A stretch of 64,000 nucleotides of DNA from a virus: positions 62,001 to 126,000 of the IMG/VR virus record IMGVR_UViG_3300027793_000055; one strand, 5' to 3'. The notes below the pieces were generated by a model, which was given only the letters and a program-made list of their open reading frames with translations, made no database searches and was not told the origin of the DNA. This document shows, one piece after another, positions 54,171 to 60,857 of this stretch. A program made the translations under genes and the position numbers. Positions within the stretch are counted from its first letter, which is position 1; the number at the start of each line of letters is the position of its first letter.

Positions 54171-54828
54171 CAACCTTTTGCACGAACATAGCAAGCTTTG
54201 AGGCTAGTTGTGGACAAACTCTATTGATCTCTTCGTCACCTTCCAGAAAATATTTTTCAAATCCATTGGCGAAATATTCTCTGAGTGATGTTGCTGCATA
54301 AGGTGATAAGAATACCCCACGTACCAAACTACCAAGTTTGTCATAGCCGATAGTTTGAAAAAGATATTTGTCGAATGATTCTTCATATTCCGGGTTTAAG
54401 TAACTTTCCTTTTTAAATTGATCATATCCATATGCTGTTAAAATTTCGTACATTTTAATGCGCTTAGAAATAAATTCCTGTTTGATAGAATGATCATCAT
54501 ATACATCATTATAGTATTGCTCTTCACAACCGTGAGCCAATTCATGAATGAGATTTTTTAAAAATTGCTCTGGGCTGTTCTGCTTGTTAGTTATATATAT
54601 CATTCTATCGTTATACACGGCTTCTATTTGTCTTTTTTTAAGAAAAGGAAAATCGCCAATACAAATAGAATCTGCCACACTCAGTATTGAATATGGCAGA
54701 TTCTTTATTGTTTGTATAACATTGTTAATTTCAAAATTACCAGTAAAACTATTTTTAACAAGTATTACAGTTTCTCCTATTCGATACTCACCAATCGGAT
54801 TATTATTTTTAATAATAGGAAACACCAT
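54166..54828 (-). CDS. Zinc metallopeptidase-like protein (HExxH)
   Basis: 220 residues. NLIHELAHGCEEQYYNDVYD gives the HExxH zinc motif (H95, E96, H99), and SLREYFANGFEKYF at 181-194 supplies a likely third ligand, E184. The order HELAH...REYFANGFEKYF is that of gluzincins related to the anthrax lethal factor C-terminal domain. No signal peptide, so it acts in the host cytoplasm or as a processing enzyme. Substrate unknown. Its stop overlaps the promoter region of the nuclease gene. Confidence 0.75.
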   Translation of the reverse strand: MVFPIIKNNNPIGEYRIGETVILVKNSFTGNFEINNVIQTIKNLPYSILSVADSICIGDFPFLKKRQIEAVYNDRMIYITNKQNSPEQFLKNLIHELAHGCEEQYYNDVYDDHSIKQEFISKRIKMYEILTAYGYDQFKKESYLNPEYEESFDKYLFQTIGYDKLGSLVRGVFLSPYAATSLREYFANGFEKYFLEGDEEINRVCPQLASKLAMFVQKVV

Positions 54829-54840
54829 AAATATAATTAA

Positions 54841-55122
54841 TCAAGTTGGTGAATTTTGTTCTATACTGCTTTCCTGTTGTTTAGCACTAAAATTCTCTAT
54901 ATCTACCAAAGCCTGTTGATATCCTCTTAGGAAATTTTCTTCAGCTACTAGCATTAGAAATTCTGGAAATTCTTCTGCTAGGACACTTACTACCATCTCT
55001 ACTGTTACTTCGCCATTTTCTGGTTCTAACTTAGAGCCAACATAATTAACAAACATTTCTTTCAATGGTCCTTCTGGAAGGACCACTTTTTTGGCTGTTT
55101 CATTTTCTAGTATATCTGTCAT
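54841..55122 (-). CDS. Small acidic protein cotranscribed with PhoH
   Basis: 93 residues from the ATG at 55122 (MTDILENETAKKVVLPEGPL), with GAGG 6 bases before; the upstream TTG is rejected. Helical and acidic, with NFLRGYQQALVDIEN near the end. No known domain. Proteins of this look are found in T4-like marine phages (from memory). It lies 8 bases after the PhoH gene. Confidence 0.7.
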   Translation of the reverse strand: MTDILENETAKKVVLPEGPLKEMFVNYVGSKLEPENGEVTVEMVVSVLAEEFPEFLMLVAEENFLRGYQQALVDIENFSAKQQESSIEQNSPT

Positions 55123-55130
55123 TTTAAACC

Positions 55131-56450
55131 TCAAAGTACTTTTGCTGCCAAACTTGCGACAGCACTACGTTCACCCTTTTGCAGACTGACGTGGCCAGCT
55201 AAAGATGCTGTTTTAAACTTTTCTACAGCATATGCAAGTCCATTGCTTGTATCATTAACATATATGTTATCAATCTGTTCAATATCACCAGTTAATACAA
55301 TCTTTGTACCTTCACCAACACGAGTAACAATTGTTTTCAACTCGTGAGCAGTAAGATTTTGTGCCTCATCGATAATCATAAAAGCTTTTGCAATTGAACG
55401 ACCACGAATATAGGTAAGGGCTTCAATCTCGATAACACCTCTTGTCATATAATCTTGCAACGTTGCTTTATCATTCCCGAGAAGGAACTGCAAGTTATCC
55501 TGAATTGGTATCAACCAAGGCATCATCTTCTCTTCGAGAGTACCCGGCAGGAAGCCTATATCGCGTCCTAATGGCTGAACTGGTCTTGAGACTATCAGAC
55601 GAGTATACGTCTGCTTTTCAAGCAACTGAGCCAATCCTGCTGCGACTGCTGATAGAGTCTTGCCGGAACCAGCCTTACCAACCAATGTAACAATTGGTAC
55701 ACTTGGATCCATTAATAAGTCAAAAGCAAAACTCTGTTCACGATTTCTGGATTCAACACCAAATACAGCTTTGTTTCTACCTTTAAAGTCTGGTACCTTT
55801 TTCAAGGGCAATTCTTTTCCTAAGAATCTAGCTAGAGCGGTTTTATTAGCATTTTTATTTGATATAAGTGTAATAAACTGATTTGGAAATAGCTTATCAG
55901 CTTGTTTTTCTTCCAAAGTCAATCCTTCACCGCTATATAGTCTCTCAATAAACTCATCATCAACAACCAATTCACATATACCACTGTACAATTCACTTGA
56001 ATCAGAAATAACCTGACTGGCTTCATATGACTCGCTTTGCAAACCAATTGCATCGCAAATAACACGCATATTAACATCACGTGAAACAACGACGACCTTT
56101 TTATCTAAATGTGCTTTAGATACAGCGTATGCAGTTGCAATAATTACATGATCTGGTACCGATAAATCTAGATCTTTTGGAAAATGTGATGCATCAAGGG
56201 CAGCAGATTTTAAAACTCCTTTACCTTTCTGAATTCTAACTCCTTCTTGAAGGGAACCAGACTCTCTTAGTGTATCAAGAATTTTAATAGAGTTACGCGC
56301 ATTTTGGCCTACTGAATCTTGTCTGTTTTTATGTTTATCGACTTCTTCTAGTACTTTTAGAGGGAGTACGATATCGTCTTTTCCAAAAGAAAAGATAGAA
56401 TTGGCACTTGTTAAGAGAACACTTGTATCTAGAACATATATTTTTTTCAT
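55131..56450 (-). CDS. phoH: PhoH2-type protein: PIN domain plus PhoH ATPase
   Basis: 439 residues. Residues 1-150 are a PIN ribonuclease domain with the acidic set D8 (YVLDTSVLL), E35/E36, D100 and D125 (VVSRDVNMR). Residues ~240-435 are the PhoH P-loop ATPase: GKAGSGKT at 258-265, AFMIIDEAQNL at 356-366 and VLTGDIEQID. PIN-PhoH fusions are cellular (PhoH2/YlaK) RNA-unwinding nucleases, and phages usually carry PhoH alone. It may degrade or remodel mRNA during infection. AAGG precedes the ATG. It diverges from the plus-strand protease gene. Confidence 0.93.
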   Translation of the reverse strand: MKKIYVLDTSVLLTSANSIFSFGKDDIVLPLKVLEEVDKHKNRQDSVGQNARNSIKILDTLRESGSLQEGVRIQKGKGVLKSAALDASHFPKDLDLSVPDHVIIATAYAVSKAHLDKKVVVVSRDVNMRVICDAIGLQSESYEASQVISDSSELYSGICELVVDDEFIERLYSGEGLTLEEKQADKLFPNQFITLISNKNANKTALARFLGKELPLKKVPDFKGRNKAVFGVESRNREQSFAFDLLMDPSVPIVTLVGKAGSGKTLSAVAAGLAQLLEKQTYTRLIVSRPVQPLGRDIGFLPGTLEEKMMPWLIPIQDNLQFLLGNDKATLQDYMTRGVIEIEALTYIRGRSIAKAFMIIDEAQNLTAHELKTIVTRVGEGTKIVLTGDIEQIDNIYVNDTSNGLAYAVEKFKTASLAGHVSLQKGERSAVASLAAKVL

Positions 56451-56485
56451 ATTGTACCTTTAGGTTTTCGAACACTAGTTATTTT

Positions 56486-57280
56486 ATGGTCACTAAACAC
56501 ATCTTAAAACTAGCTGTTCTTTTATTGTCTGTTTTATCATTAAACTGTACTTCACATACAAATTGTCTTGGTTTAGGTGATATTAAAGACTCAATAATAA
56601 ATATTACTCATACTCATAATAAGACAGTACTTCCTTACGATTCTTTTGTTAAGTTGATTAAAAACGTTTCAGATAAGAATGGAAATATTTTATTTTCTTC
56701 AGTTGCTTCAGGAGTCATACTTTCACATGGTAGTAACCATACAAAAATTTTAACTGCGCGACACTTCTGTGTTGGTTTAGAGAGTAAAGTAGATACAATT
56801 CCAGAAGAACTATTTCCCATAAAAGATGATACAACCATTATTGATGTAAAAAATGAAATACATAACATGTTGTTTTATGCATTTGATGATAAACACGATA
56901 TATGTGTTGTATTGACAAAAAAAATAGAGCAACCGGCAACTATAATATCACCGGTTGCTCCACTAAGAGGAGAAAAAGTTTTTAATATAGCTGCACCGCT
57001 TGGCATCTCAGATGGAAAAGCGGTGCTTTTATTTGAAGGATATTATGCTGGCGATTTTTATTCACCGCTAATTCGTTCAAACTCTTCCCTATATTCCATA
57101 CCCACAAAGAGCGGTAGTTCCGGTTCTGCAATCTTCAATGAACACGGAGAATTAATAGGTATTACCTATGCTGGTGTAAGTGAATTTGAAAATATCTGTA
57201 TTGCAGTACCCTGGAAAGATCTTAAAAGATTTATAGAATTTATAGAATCAGCACCGATACCTGATCTAGATATTGAATAA
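56486..57280 (+). CDS. Exported trypsin-like serine protease
   Basis: 264 residues from the ATG at 56486. This start gives a clean signal peptide (KHILKLAVLLLSVLSLNC) ending in a possible lipid-attached Cys21, although the residue before Cys is Asn. Catalytic triad: His93 in ILTARHFC, Asp138 in DDKHDICVV, Ser212 in KSGSSGSAIFNE. The fold is S1/HtrA-like without a PDZ domain. It should sit in the periplasm or on the inner side of the outer membrane. One of only two plus-strand genes here. No good ribosome site is visible. Its stop codon borders the antisense tRNA-Thr. Confidence 0.83.
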   Translation: MVTKHILKLAVLLLSVLSLNCTSHTNCLGLGDIKDSIINITHTHNKTVLPYDSFVKLIKNVSDKNGNILFSSVASGVILSHGSNHTKILTARHFCVGLESKVDTIPEELFPIKDDTTIIDVKNEIHNMLFYAFDDKHDICVVLTKKIEQPATIISPVAPLRGEKVFNIAAPLGISDGKAVLLFEGYYAGDFYSPLIRSNSSLYSIPTKSGSSGSAIFNEHGELIGITYAGVSEFENICIAVPWKDLKRFIEFIESAPIPDLDIE

Positions 57281-57351
57281 GCTGCTTATTGGATTTGCGC
57301 CAATCTCTGAGCATTACAAGTGCTCTGCATCGCTATCTATGCTTAAGCAGC
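57280..57351 (-). tRNA. tRNA-Thr(UGU), aberrant
   Basis: A full cloverleaf can be drawn on the minus strand: acceptor GCTGCTT/AAGCAGC (7 pairs), D stem GCAT/ATGC, anticodon stem GAGCA/TGCTC with loop CTTGTAA (anticodon TGT), T stem ATTGG/CCAAT with loop CGCAAAT. G1-C72 and C2-G71 match threonine identity, and the anticodon loop equals that of T4 tRNA-Thr. The D loop lacks the usual GG, the T loop has CG instead of TT, and CCA is not encoded. It overlaps the stop codon of the plus-strand protease gene by one base. Confidence 0.68.
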
Positions 57352-57374
57352 ATACTTCTATCTAGTAGATATAA

Positions 57375-57908
57375 TTAAAAACCTACAATTTGTTTAGTCG
57401 CTTCATATAAAAAAATATTTGCTGCTTGACTTGTATTTAAACAAAAACCAATTCCTGGCATATTAATAAAGATTTTTTGACTATTATTTAATATATCTGC
57501 TGGAATTCCAATTTGTTCGTGACCAACAACAATACAGATCTTTTTAAAATCTGTTAGATCATTCTTGAAATTATATTTATGAATTGAAACAGCTTCTGGG
57601 TCCAATTCTGCGCTAATAACTTTAATGTGGTTATTTTTACAATATTGTAGAAATTCATGAGGATTACTAAACTGATTAATTGGTACATAATCTTGTAACG
57701 TACCGGATCGTGTTGCGAGTGTTTTTCTTTTTGGTACTGACCCAATAACATTCACGGCTGCAGCACCAAAACAAGCCGCACTACGTAATACAAATGCTAC
57801 ATTAACTTCTTCTTTAAAATTAACAGTACAAACTTCGATTGGTAATCGAGTTGAAATATTTTGTTTATTATTATAGCGTTCACGACGTGTTTGATTACGG
57901 TTTGTCAT
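57375..57908 (-). CDS. SpoU-family RNA 2'-O-methyltransferase
   Basis: 177 residues. The three SpoU motifs are present: EEVNVAFVLRSAACFG, CIVVGHEQIGIP, and INMPGIGFCLNTSQAANIFLYE-type motif 3 (Asn and Glu conserved, Cys where Ser is common). The knotted fold methylates ribose in tRNA or rRNA with S-adenosylmethionine. The lack of an N-terminal RNA-binding extension makes it similar in size to TrmL/TrmH minimal forms. It lies between tRNA-Gln and tRNA-Thr, so a phage tRNA may be the substrate; this is inference. Confidence 0.9.
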   Translation of the reverse strand: MTNRNQTRRERYNNKQNISTRLPIEVCTVNFKEEVNVAFVLRSAACFGAAAVNVIGSVPKRKTLATRSGTLQDYVPINQFSNPHEFLQYCKNNHIKVISAELDPEAVSIHKYNFKNDLTDFKKICIVVGHEQIGIPADILNNSQKIFINMPGIGFCLNTSQAANIFLYEATKQIVGF

Positions 57909-57941
57909 AAGATAGTTATAATCTAATAAAAGTCAATTAAA

Positions 57942-58015
57942 TGGTTGGGGAACTAGGATTCGAACCTAGATAAACGGAATCAAAATCCGTTGTCCTGCCG
58001 TTAGACGATTCCCCA
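57942..58015 (-). tRNA. tRNA-Gln(UUG)
   Basis: Canonical cloverleaf: acceptor TGGGGAA/TTCCCCA, anticodon stem ACGGA/TCCGT with loop TTTTGAT (anticodon TTG), T arm CTAGG-TTCGAAT-CCTAG, encoded CCA. The weak U1-A72 pair is typical of glutamine tRNA. Confidence 0.95.
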
Positions 58016-58018
58016 TAA

Positions 58019-58049
58019 GTACAAAACCCACATAAAGTGGGTTTTGTAC
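58019..58049 (-). terminator. Strong symmetrical hairpin just upstream of tRNA-Gln
   Basis: A perfect 13-base stem GTACAAAACCCAC/GTGGGTTTTGTAC with the five-base loop ATAAA. The GC core CCCAC/GTGGG flanked by A and T runs is the rho-independent form. It lies 20 bases past the stop of the gene at 58070, and only three bases before the 5' end of tRNA-Gln on the same strand. Either it terminates partially or it also helps to mark the tRNA 5' end. Confidence 0.75.
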
Positions 58050-58069
58050 AATTTTAAATTTTATTTAAA

Positions 58070-58315
58070 TCAACGAGCGCGATAAACAGTAACCTGATGA
58101 CGGGTATTACGATTTAGTTCGGTACGATTAGTTGGGCGTAGAGTACCTTCAGAAATTAGATCACGGAAGGCTTTGGTAACAAATCCACCACGTTCTGATC
58201 CTTCAAAATGAAGGCGCATTACATTTACAACATCAGCAGCAGATACAGTACCATTCTCTAGAACACGTGAACGAATTTCGGACTTGAGATAGGTAAGAGC
58301 GCGATTTGATGACAT
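58070..58315 (-). CDS. Small basic protein, possible DNA-binding domain
   Basis: 81 residues: MSSNRALTYLKSEIRSRVLE, TVSAADVVNVMRLHFEGSER, LISEGTLRPTNRTELNRNTR, ending TVYRAR. The alternation of short helices followed by a basic strand pair suggests a winged-helix fold, but no family is certain. AAGGA precedes the ATG by 7 bases. It lies between tRNA-Tyr and a strong terminator, and may be expressed with the tRNAs. Confidence 0.7.
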   Translation of the reverse strand: MSSNRALTYLKSEIRSRVLENGTVSAADVVNVMRLHFEGSERGGFVTKAFRDLISEGTLRPTNRTELNRNTRHQVTVYRAR

Positions 58316-58361
58316 ATTTATTTCCTTAGTAAATAACTTTTTTAGAGAAAGTTTAAACTCT

Positions 58362-58447
58362 TGGTGGGAAGTGAGAGATTCGAACTCCCTAAAGCAATGC
58401 CGTCAGATTTACAGTCTGATGTAACTCGCCATCGTTACCGACTTCCC
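58362..58447 (-). tRNA. tRNA-Tyr(GUA)
   Basis: Class II cloverleaf: acceptor GGGAAGT/ACTTCCC, anticodon stem TCAGA/TCTGA with loop CTGTAAA (anticodon GTA), a long variable arm, T loop TTCGAAT, encoded CCA. Confidence 0.95.
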
Positions 58448-58451
58448 AAAT

Positions 58452-58904
58452 TTATTTATTTCTACCAGCGTAAGTATCAGTTTGACTATGACAATTTGGA
58501 CAAAGTATTCTTAAGTTTTCTAATCTATTATCAGAATTGTTGCCATTAACATGATCAAGTTGAAGAACAATCTTTTTTCCATTCCAAGTGTCTTGTAGAC
58601 CACATTCAGAACATTTATTTACAATTAATTTTTCTCTTATTAATCGTTTTTTTAATTTACAAGTTTGATATGTGGAATTTTCTACTAATATATCTTTTAA
58701 AGATTGAGATTTACTCCAACTATGTGACTTTCCTTTTAAGTGGCCTTGTCCAGTAAAATGCGAAGTATCTAAATTAAATTGTTTTATTTTTCTTTGCAAA
58801 ATTCTATAATTTCCACCTATTGGCTTAAGATCTAATTTTTTTAATACTTGTGCATATGAAAAACTCTCTTTAACTATTTCTTGTAATTTATCTTTTTCAT
58901 TCAT
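58452..58904 (-). CDS. HNH homing endonuclease inserted between two tRNAs
   Basis: 150 residues from the ATG at 58904 (MNEKDKLQEIVKESF). A longer frame reading back into the tRNA-Leu gene is an artefact. The N-terminal half has a helix-turn-helix look (SYAQVLKKLDLKPIGGNYRI). The C-terminal half is the HNH nuclease: CSECG, VLQLDHVNGNNSDNRLENLR and ILCPNCHSQ, with two CxxC zinc pairs and the catalytic His. The start lies 3 bases after the tRNA-Leu CCA and the stop 4 bases before tRNA-Tyr, so the gene fills the space between them. No ribosome site is visible. Confidence 0.88.
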   Translation of the reverse strand: MNEKDKLQEIVKESFSYAQVLKKLDLKPIGGNYRILQRKIKQFNLDTSHFTGQGHLKGKSHSWSKSQSLKDILVENSTYQTCKLKKRLIREKLIVNKCSECGLQDTWNGKKIVLQLDHVNGNNSDNRLENLRILCPNCHSQTDTYAGRNK

Positions 58905-58907
58905 TTT

Positions 58908-58985
58908 TGGTGGGTACGGTGGGATTCGAACCCACACTGTATTGATTTTAAGTCAACTGTCTCCTACCGGTTGGACTACATACCC
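58908..58985 (-). tRNA. tRNA-Leu(UAA) lacking the long variable arm
   Basis: Acceptor GGGTATG/CGTACCC, D stem GTC/GAC with a GG-containing loop, anticodon stem GTTGA/TCAAT with loop CTTAAAA (anticodon TAA at 58950-58948), T arm GTGGG-TTCGAAT-CCCAC, discriminator A, encoded CCA. The 3-pair D stem and loop CAACCGGTAGGA follow class II leucine tRNAs, but the variable region is only ACAGT (5 bases). The gene call is sure; charging with leucine is assumed from the anticodon. Confidence 0.85.
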
Positions 58986-58991
58986 CTGGTT

Positions 58992-59234
58992 TTAATGAAT
59001 CGTTTTTAGTCCGTCTAGCTCCTCTTGCAGCTGCCGCACCATCATACCAAGATCTTCAGCTTCTGTCAAGAGGTCGTCATTTTCTTTTTTAAGGTTTAAG
59101 TTTTCTGTTTTAATTTTAACAAATTCAGTCGAAATTTTTAAGTAATTAACAAGAAGATATTTTAAAGTATCTTCAATTTCAGGCATTTGTTTGATAAAGC
59201 TAACAATTTGATCAGTTTTTTCTTTTGTAATCAT
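58992..59234 (-). CDS. Small coiled-coil protein between two tRNA-Leu genes
   Basis: 80 residues, helical throughout. TENLNLKKENDDLLTEAEDL and GMMVRQLQEELDGL give clear leucine heptads. No known family. The ATG at 59234 lies 6 bases after the CCA of tRNA-Leu(CAA), and the stop 6 bases before tRNA-Leu(UAA), so its mRNA must be cut free from the tRNA transcript. Confidence 0.72.
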   Translation of the reverse strand: MITKEKTDQIVSFIKQMPEIEDTLKYLLVNYLKISTEFVKIKTENLNLKKENDDLLTEAEDLGMMVRQLQEELDGLKTIH

Positions 59235-59240
59235 AATTTA

Positions 59241-59327
59241 TGGTGCCGGAAGAGGGGGTCGAACCCTCATGCTATTGCTAGCAGCAGATTTTGAGTCTGC
59301 CGTGTCTGCCAGTTCCACCATCCCGGC
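59241..59327 (-). tRNA. tRNA-Leu(CAA)
   Basis: Normal class II leucine tRNA: acceptor GCCGGGA/TTCCGGC, D arm GTG...CAC, anticodon stem GCAGA/TCTGC with loop CTCAAAA (anticodon CAA), variable arm with TGCTA/TAGCA stem, T loop TTCGACC, encoded CCA. Confidence 0.95.
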
Positions 59328-59336
59328 GTATGCCCC

Positions 59337-59365
59337 ATCTTAGCACGGGGCAGGCGATCTGTCAA
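59337..59365 (-). promoter_or_regulatory. Strong sigma70-like promoter of the Leu/Tyr tRNA operon
   Basis: Minus strand: TTGACA (59365-59360), 17 bases, TAAGAT (59342-59337). The start site would be about 3 bases before the 5' end of tRNA-Leu(CAA). The spacer is G/C-rich (GCCTGCCCCGTGC), unusual for this genome. Confidence 0.85.
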
Positions 59366-59371
59366 GAGCAG

Positions 59372-59569
59372 TCAGTCTTCATCACTATCAAATTCTTGCC
59401 ACTCATCTGTTGCTCGGCGATTAAAGCCATATTCTACCCAATCATTAAGCAATTTAAACCACTCATGAGCATTGCGATTATGAAATGTACCTGAATGTAC
59501 ATTCTCTTCAAATTCTACTAGGTCTTCTTGAATCATTTCTAGGAATGTTTCAACATCAATCTTCTTCAT
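59372..59569 (-). CDS. Small acidic protein, unknown
   Basis: 65 residues: MKKIDVETFLEMIQEDLVEF, NAHEWFKLLNDWVEYGF, ending in DEWQEFDSDED. Very acidic with aromatic residues. No family. The ATG overlaps the stop of its upstream neighbour by four bases, and the promoter of the next operon begins only 7 bases past its stop. Confidence 0.68.
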   Translation of the reverse strand: MKKIDVETFLEMIQEDLVEFEENVHSGTFHNRNAHEWFKLLNDWVEYGFNRRATDEWQEFDSDED

Positions 59570-59880
59570 TTAACTACCGACCATCCTTGTTTTTTTAGGG
59601 TTTCTAACTGTTCATTTAACCATTTATCATTTGGTTCTTTTGAACGTAAAATAAGTTTTTTATTTTCTTGTGAAATAGGAAAAGCTATATGCATCAAGCC
59701 AGATAAGCCGGCTAATGATACTGTTTTAACACGAAAAATAATTCCACTATCTAATATTTCCATACCATGTTGTGGTACAAATGCTGCTTCCATATATTTA
59801 CGGAGTTTAATACGCTTTTGTCCAACGTGTGTATCGTTAATTATTTCAATTAAAAATTCTAGTTGAGTTTTGTTTGACAT
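59566..59880 (-). CDS. Small protein of unknown function
   Basis: 104 residues from the ATG at 59880, with GGTGA 5 bases before; an overlapping GTG at 59889 is the alternative. MSNKTQLEFLIEIINDTHVG, RIKLRKYMEAAFVPQHGMEI, HIAFPISQENKKLILRSKEP. Mixed alpha/beta with no recognised motif. Part of a tight run of four overlapping genes with dCMP deaminase. Confidence 0.66.
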   Translation of the reverse strand: MSNKTQLEFLIEIINDTHVGQKRIKLRKYMEAAFVPQHGMEILDSGIIFRVKTVSLAGLSGLMHIAFPISQENKKLILRSKEPNDKWLNEQLETLKKQGWSVVK

Positions 59881-59885
59881 AATTT

Positions 59886-60152
59886 TCACCAGGTATCATA
59901 TTCTGTTACATCAAATTCTTTATTTGTATACGTATGTATAACTTTTGTTACTGTTCCTATTGAAGTTGGAATAAAAATATATCTTATTCCACCACCTATA
60001 GCGCCATAATATGCATATTTACCGCCACAAGTTAAATCATACCACTCATCAAAAGTCATAGTATTTTTTTGTTCTTCTATAACTTCTTGATCAATTTTTT
60101 TTAACCACTTATTAATCTTTTCTTGTTGCTCGCTGGTTAATTCAAATTTCAT
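59886..60152 (-). CDS. Small protein of unknown function (FDEWYDLTCGGKY)
   Basis: 88 residues. A helical start (KFELTSEQQEKINKWLKKID) is followed by MTFDEWYDLTCGGKYAYYGA and IGGGIRYIFIPTSIGTV. The glycine-rich centre may bind a ligand. The pattern recalls small phage proteins but no family name is known to me. The ATG overlaps the deaminase stop by four bases. Confidence 0.68.
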   Translation of the reverse strand: MKFELTSEQQEKINKWLKKIDQEVIEEQKNTMTFDEWYDLTCGGKYAYYGAIGGGIRYIFIPTSIGTVTKVIHTYTNKEFDVTEYDTW

Positions 60153-60574
60153 ATTGATTGCTCTGGACAGGAAAGTATTTCTATTCCTCTTTTCTTGAGA
60201 AGATCTAAACCCTTTTCACTGCGATATGGTAGACAATAAATTACTTTTTTAATATTAGAATTAATTATTAATCTAGCGCAAACAGGACAAGGAGCGTGAG
60301 TTATATATATCTTCCTAGGTCTTGGATCATTATAGTTCATTTTTGCTATGGCATTAACTTCTGCATGAATGAAATTTGAACAGCCAGGTTCTAAACTATC
60401 TGGCTTATTATCTCCACCTTTTTCATCGCCATTATAACCAATAGCTAAAACGGTTTCATTATCTTCCGTGACAATAACAGCGCCCACTTTTAATCGTGGG
60501 TCATTTGAGCGGGTTGCGATATCATTTGCAAGTCGCATCCAGATATCATCCCAAGATAGTTTAAATTTACGCAT
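60149..60574 (-). CDS. dCMP deaminase-like protein
   Basis: 141 residues from the ATG at 60574 (MRKFKLSWDDIWMRLANDIA); a TTG nine codons earlier is less likely. Zinc and catalytic residues: NFIHAEVNAI (His and Glu) and THAPCPVCARL (two Cys). VGAVIVTEDNETVLAIGYNG is the typical strand before them, and the N-terminal S-x-D-P-R-x-K-V-G block fits. It converts dCMP to dUMP for dTTP synthesis, useful in an AT-rich phage. It might also act on other cytosine nucleotides. Confidence 0.92.
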   Translation of the reverse strand: MRKFKLSWDDIWMRLANDIATRSNDPRLKVGAVIVTEDNETVLAIGYNGDEKGGDNKPDSLEPGCSNFIHAEVNAIAKMNYNDPRPRKIYITHAPCPVCARLIINSNIKKVIYCLPYRSEKGLDLLKKRGIEILSCPEQSI

Positions 60575-60857
60575 CGCCTTTTTTCTGCTGAACCGAACCA
60601 AGTTCTTGGCTTATTAATGACAAGAGATATTTTTCTGCACTGCTCTTTGTCATTTCTATAGCTTCATTATCGACATTTTCATTTCTTAATTTAAACTCAA
60701 AATAACCAGTTACAGTCAATAATGATGAATAAACTAACAATACTGATTGTGGATCTTCATCGTGCAAATTATAATACACAGCTTCAGTAATATCAGAAAT
60801 ACATTTTTGTATTCTTTCTGATAATTCAAATATCTTTTCGTATTCGTCGTCTTTCAA
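60567..60857 (-). CDS. Small helical protein with TTG start
   Basis: 96 residues, no known family: MKDDEYEKIFELSERIQKCI, DPQSVLLVYSSLLTVTGYFE, ending LGSVQQKKGDA. The start is TTG at 60857-60855, supported by GAGG 6 bases before and by overlap with the upstream stop (TTGA). No in-frame ATG occurs until near the end. It overlaps the ATG of the deaminase gene by 8 bases. Confidence 0.68.
   Translation of the reverse strand: MKDDEYEKIFELSERIQKCISDITEAVYYNLHDEDPQSVLLVYSSLLTVTGYFEFKLRNENVDNEAIEMTKSSAEKYLLSLISQELGSVQQKKGDA

Noticed and set aside
58905-58937. Longer HNH protein starting within the tRNA-Leu sequence
   Set aside because: The extra residues (WVRIPPYPP) are just the translated T arm and acceptor of tRNA-Leu, which must be cut out as tRNA. 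The ATG at 58904 is used instead.
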